Source: JBCDIQ01 sp039024295
GTDB lineage: Bacteria > Bacteroidota > Bacteroidia > J057
Direction of reading: 5' to 3'
DNA length: 6,188 bases
NCBI GenBank assembly: GCA_039024295.1
Contig: JBCDIQ010000345.1
Location: 1-6,188 of the forward strand
The translations under genes and the position numbers were made by a program. Every line of letters starts with the position of its first letter. The first letter of the stretch is position 1. The notes below the pieces were generated by a model. The model had not been told where the DNA came from, made no database searches, and was given only the letters and a program-made list of their open reading frames with translations. Positions 6,019 to 6,188 of the stretch are shown here, in pieces.

Positions 6019-6188
6019 GGTTCCTTAATCTGGGTAAATTCCAGGAAATTGGCAGGGCTTACGATACTTATAATTCAATAGTATTTTTTCCTCTGGATTA
6101 ATAGTCTTTCATTTTCCTTAAAAAAAGGGTAAATGATTCTTTACTTTTCTCTGGGTTAGAACTATATATCGTATAATGGCTTCAAATT
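6019..6188. other. A/T-rich intergenic DNA at the right edge; no confident gene
   Basis: No open frame of useful length crosses this stretch on either strand. An ATG at 6176-6178 opens a frame (MASN) that runs off the edge and could be the start of a next + gene, but four codons prove nothing. A weak A-T hairpin is possible (6125-6133 with 6140-6148, two G-T pairs, loop TGATTC). No exact TAnnTTTG box was found on the + strand here. Confidence 0.4.

Noticed and set aside
6171..6176. TATAAT-like sequence near the right edge
   Set aside because: The sigma-70 -10 consensus is not the norm in the inferred phylum, no matching -35 is evident, and A/T-rich DNA gives such matches by chance.

Overview
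The window is about 6.2 kb of chromosomal-looking DNA of roughly 48% GC. It carries three complete genes, all on the + strand. The organism is most likely a member of the Bacteroidota, possibly a Cytophagales-like marine or soil bacterium. The grounds are: no Shine-Dalgarno sequences before any gene, several perfect TAnnTTTG boxes (the Bacteroidota -7 promoter element) between genes, a GT3-type rather than GT5-type glycogen synthase, and an alpha/beta-hydrolase-OsmC fusion of a kind common in that phylum. The genus cannot be fixed from the sequence.

Layout: 1-344 is intergenic. It holds a candidate minus-strand promoter pointing out of the window and a -7-like box for the first gene. 345-2378 encodes a 1,4-alpha-glucan branching enzyme of the short, eukaryote-like type. 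After a 193-bp gap, 2572-4428 encodes a GT3 family glycogen synthase. 4429-4579 contains two overlapping inverted repeats with an embedded TAnnTTTG box. 4580-5794 encodes an alpha/beta-hydrolase fused to an OsmC domain and starts with GTG. 5795-6188 has no recognisable gene, but about 40% of it (5858-6018) is one long imperfect palindrome with 13/14 matching terminal inverted repeats.

How the genes work together: the first two form a glycogen-building pair. The synthase elongates alpha-1,4 chains, probably from UDP-glucose, and the branching enzyme adds alpha-1,6 branch points. Both resemble their eukaryotic counterparts more than GlgA/GlgB of E. coli. The synthase also keeps most of the C-terminal arginine cluster that senses glucose-6-phosphate in yeast and animals. 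The third gene is a likely cytosolic thiol/hydroperoxide stress protein with its own regulatory region, so its link to glycogen is only positional.

The items most worth a second look are the palindromic element at 5858-6018, the promoter/double-hairpin region before the third gene, and the possible allosteric control of the bacterial GT3 enzyme.
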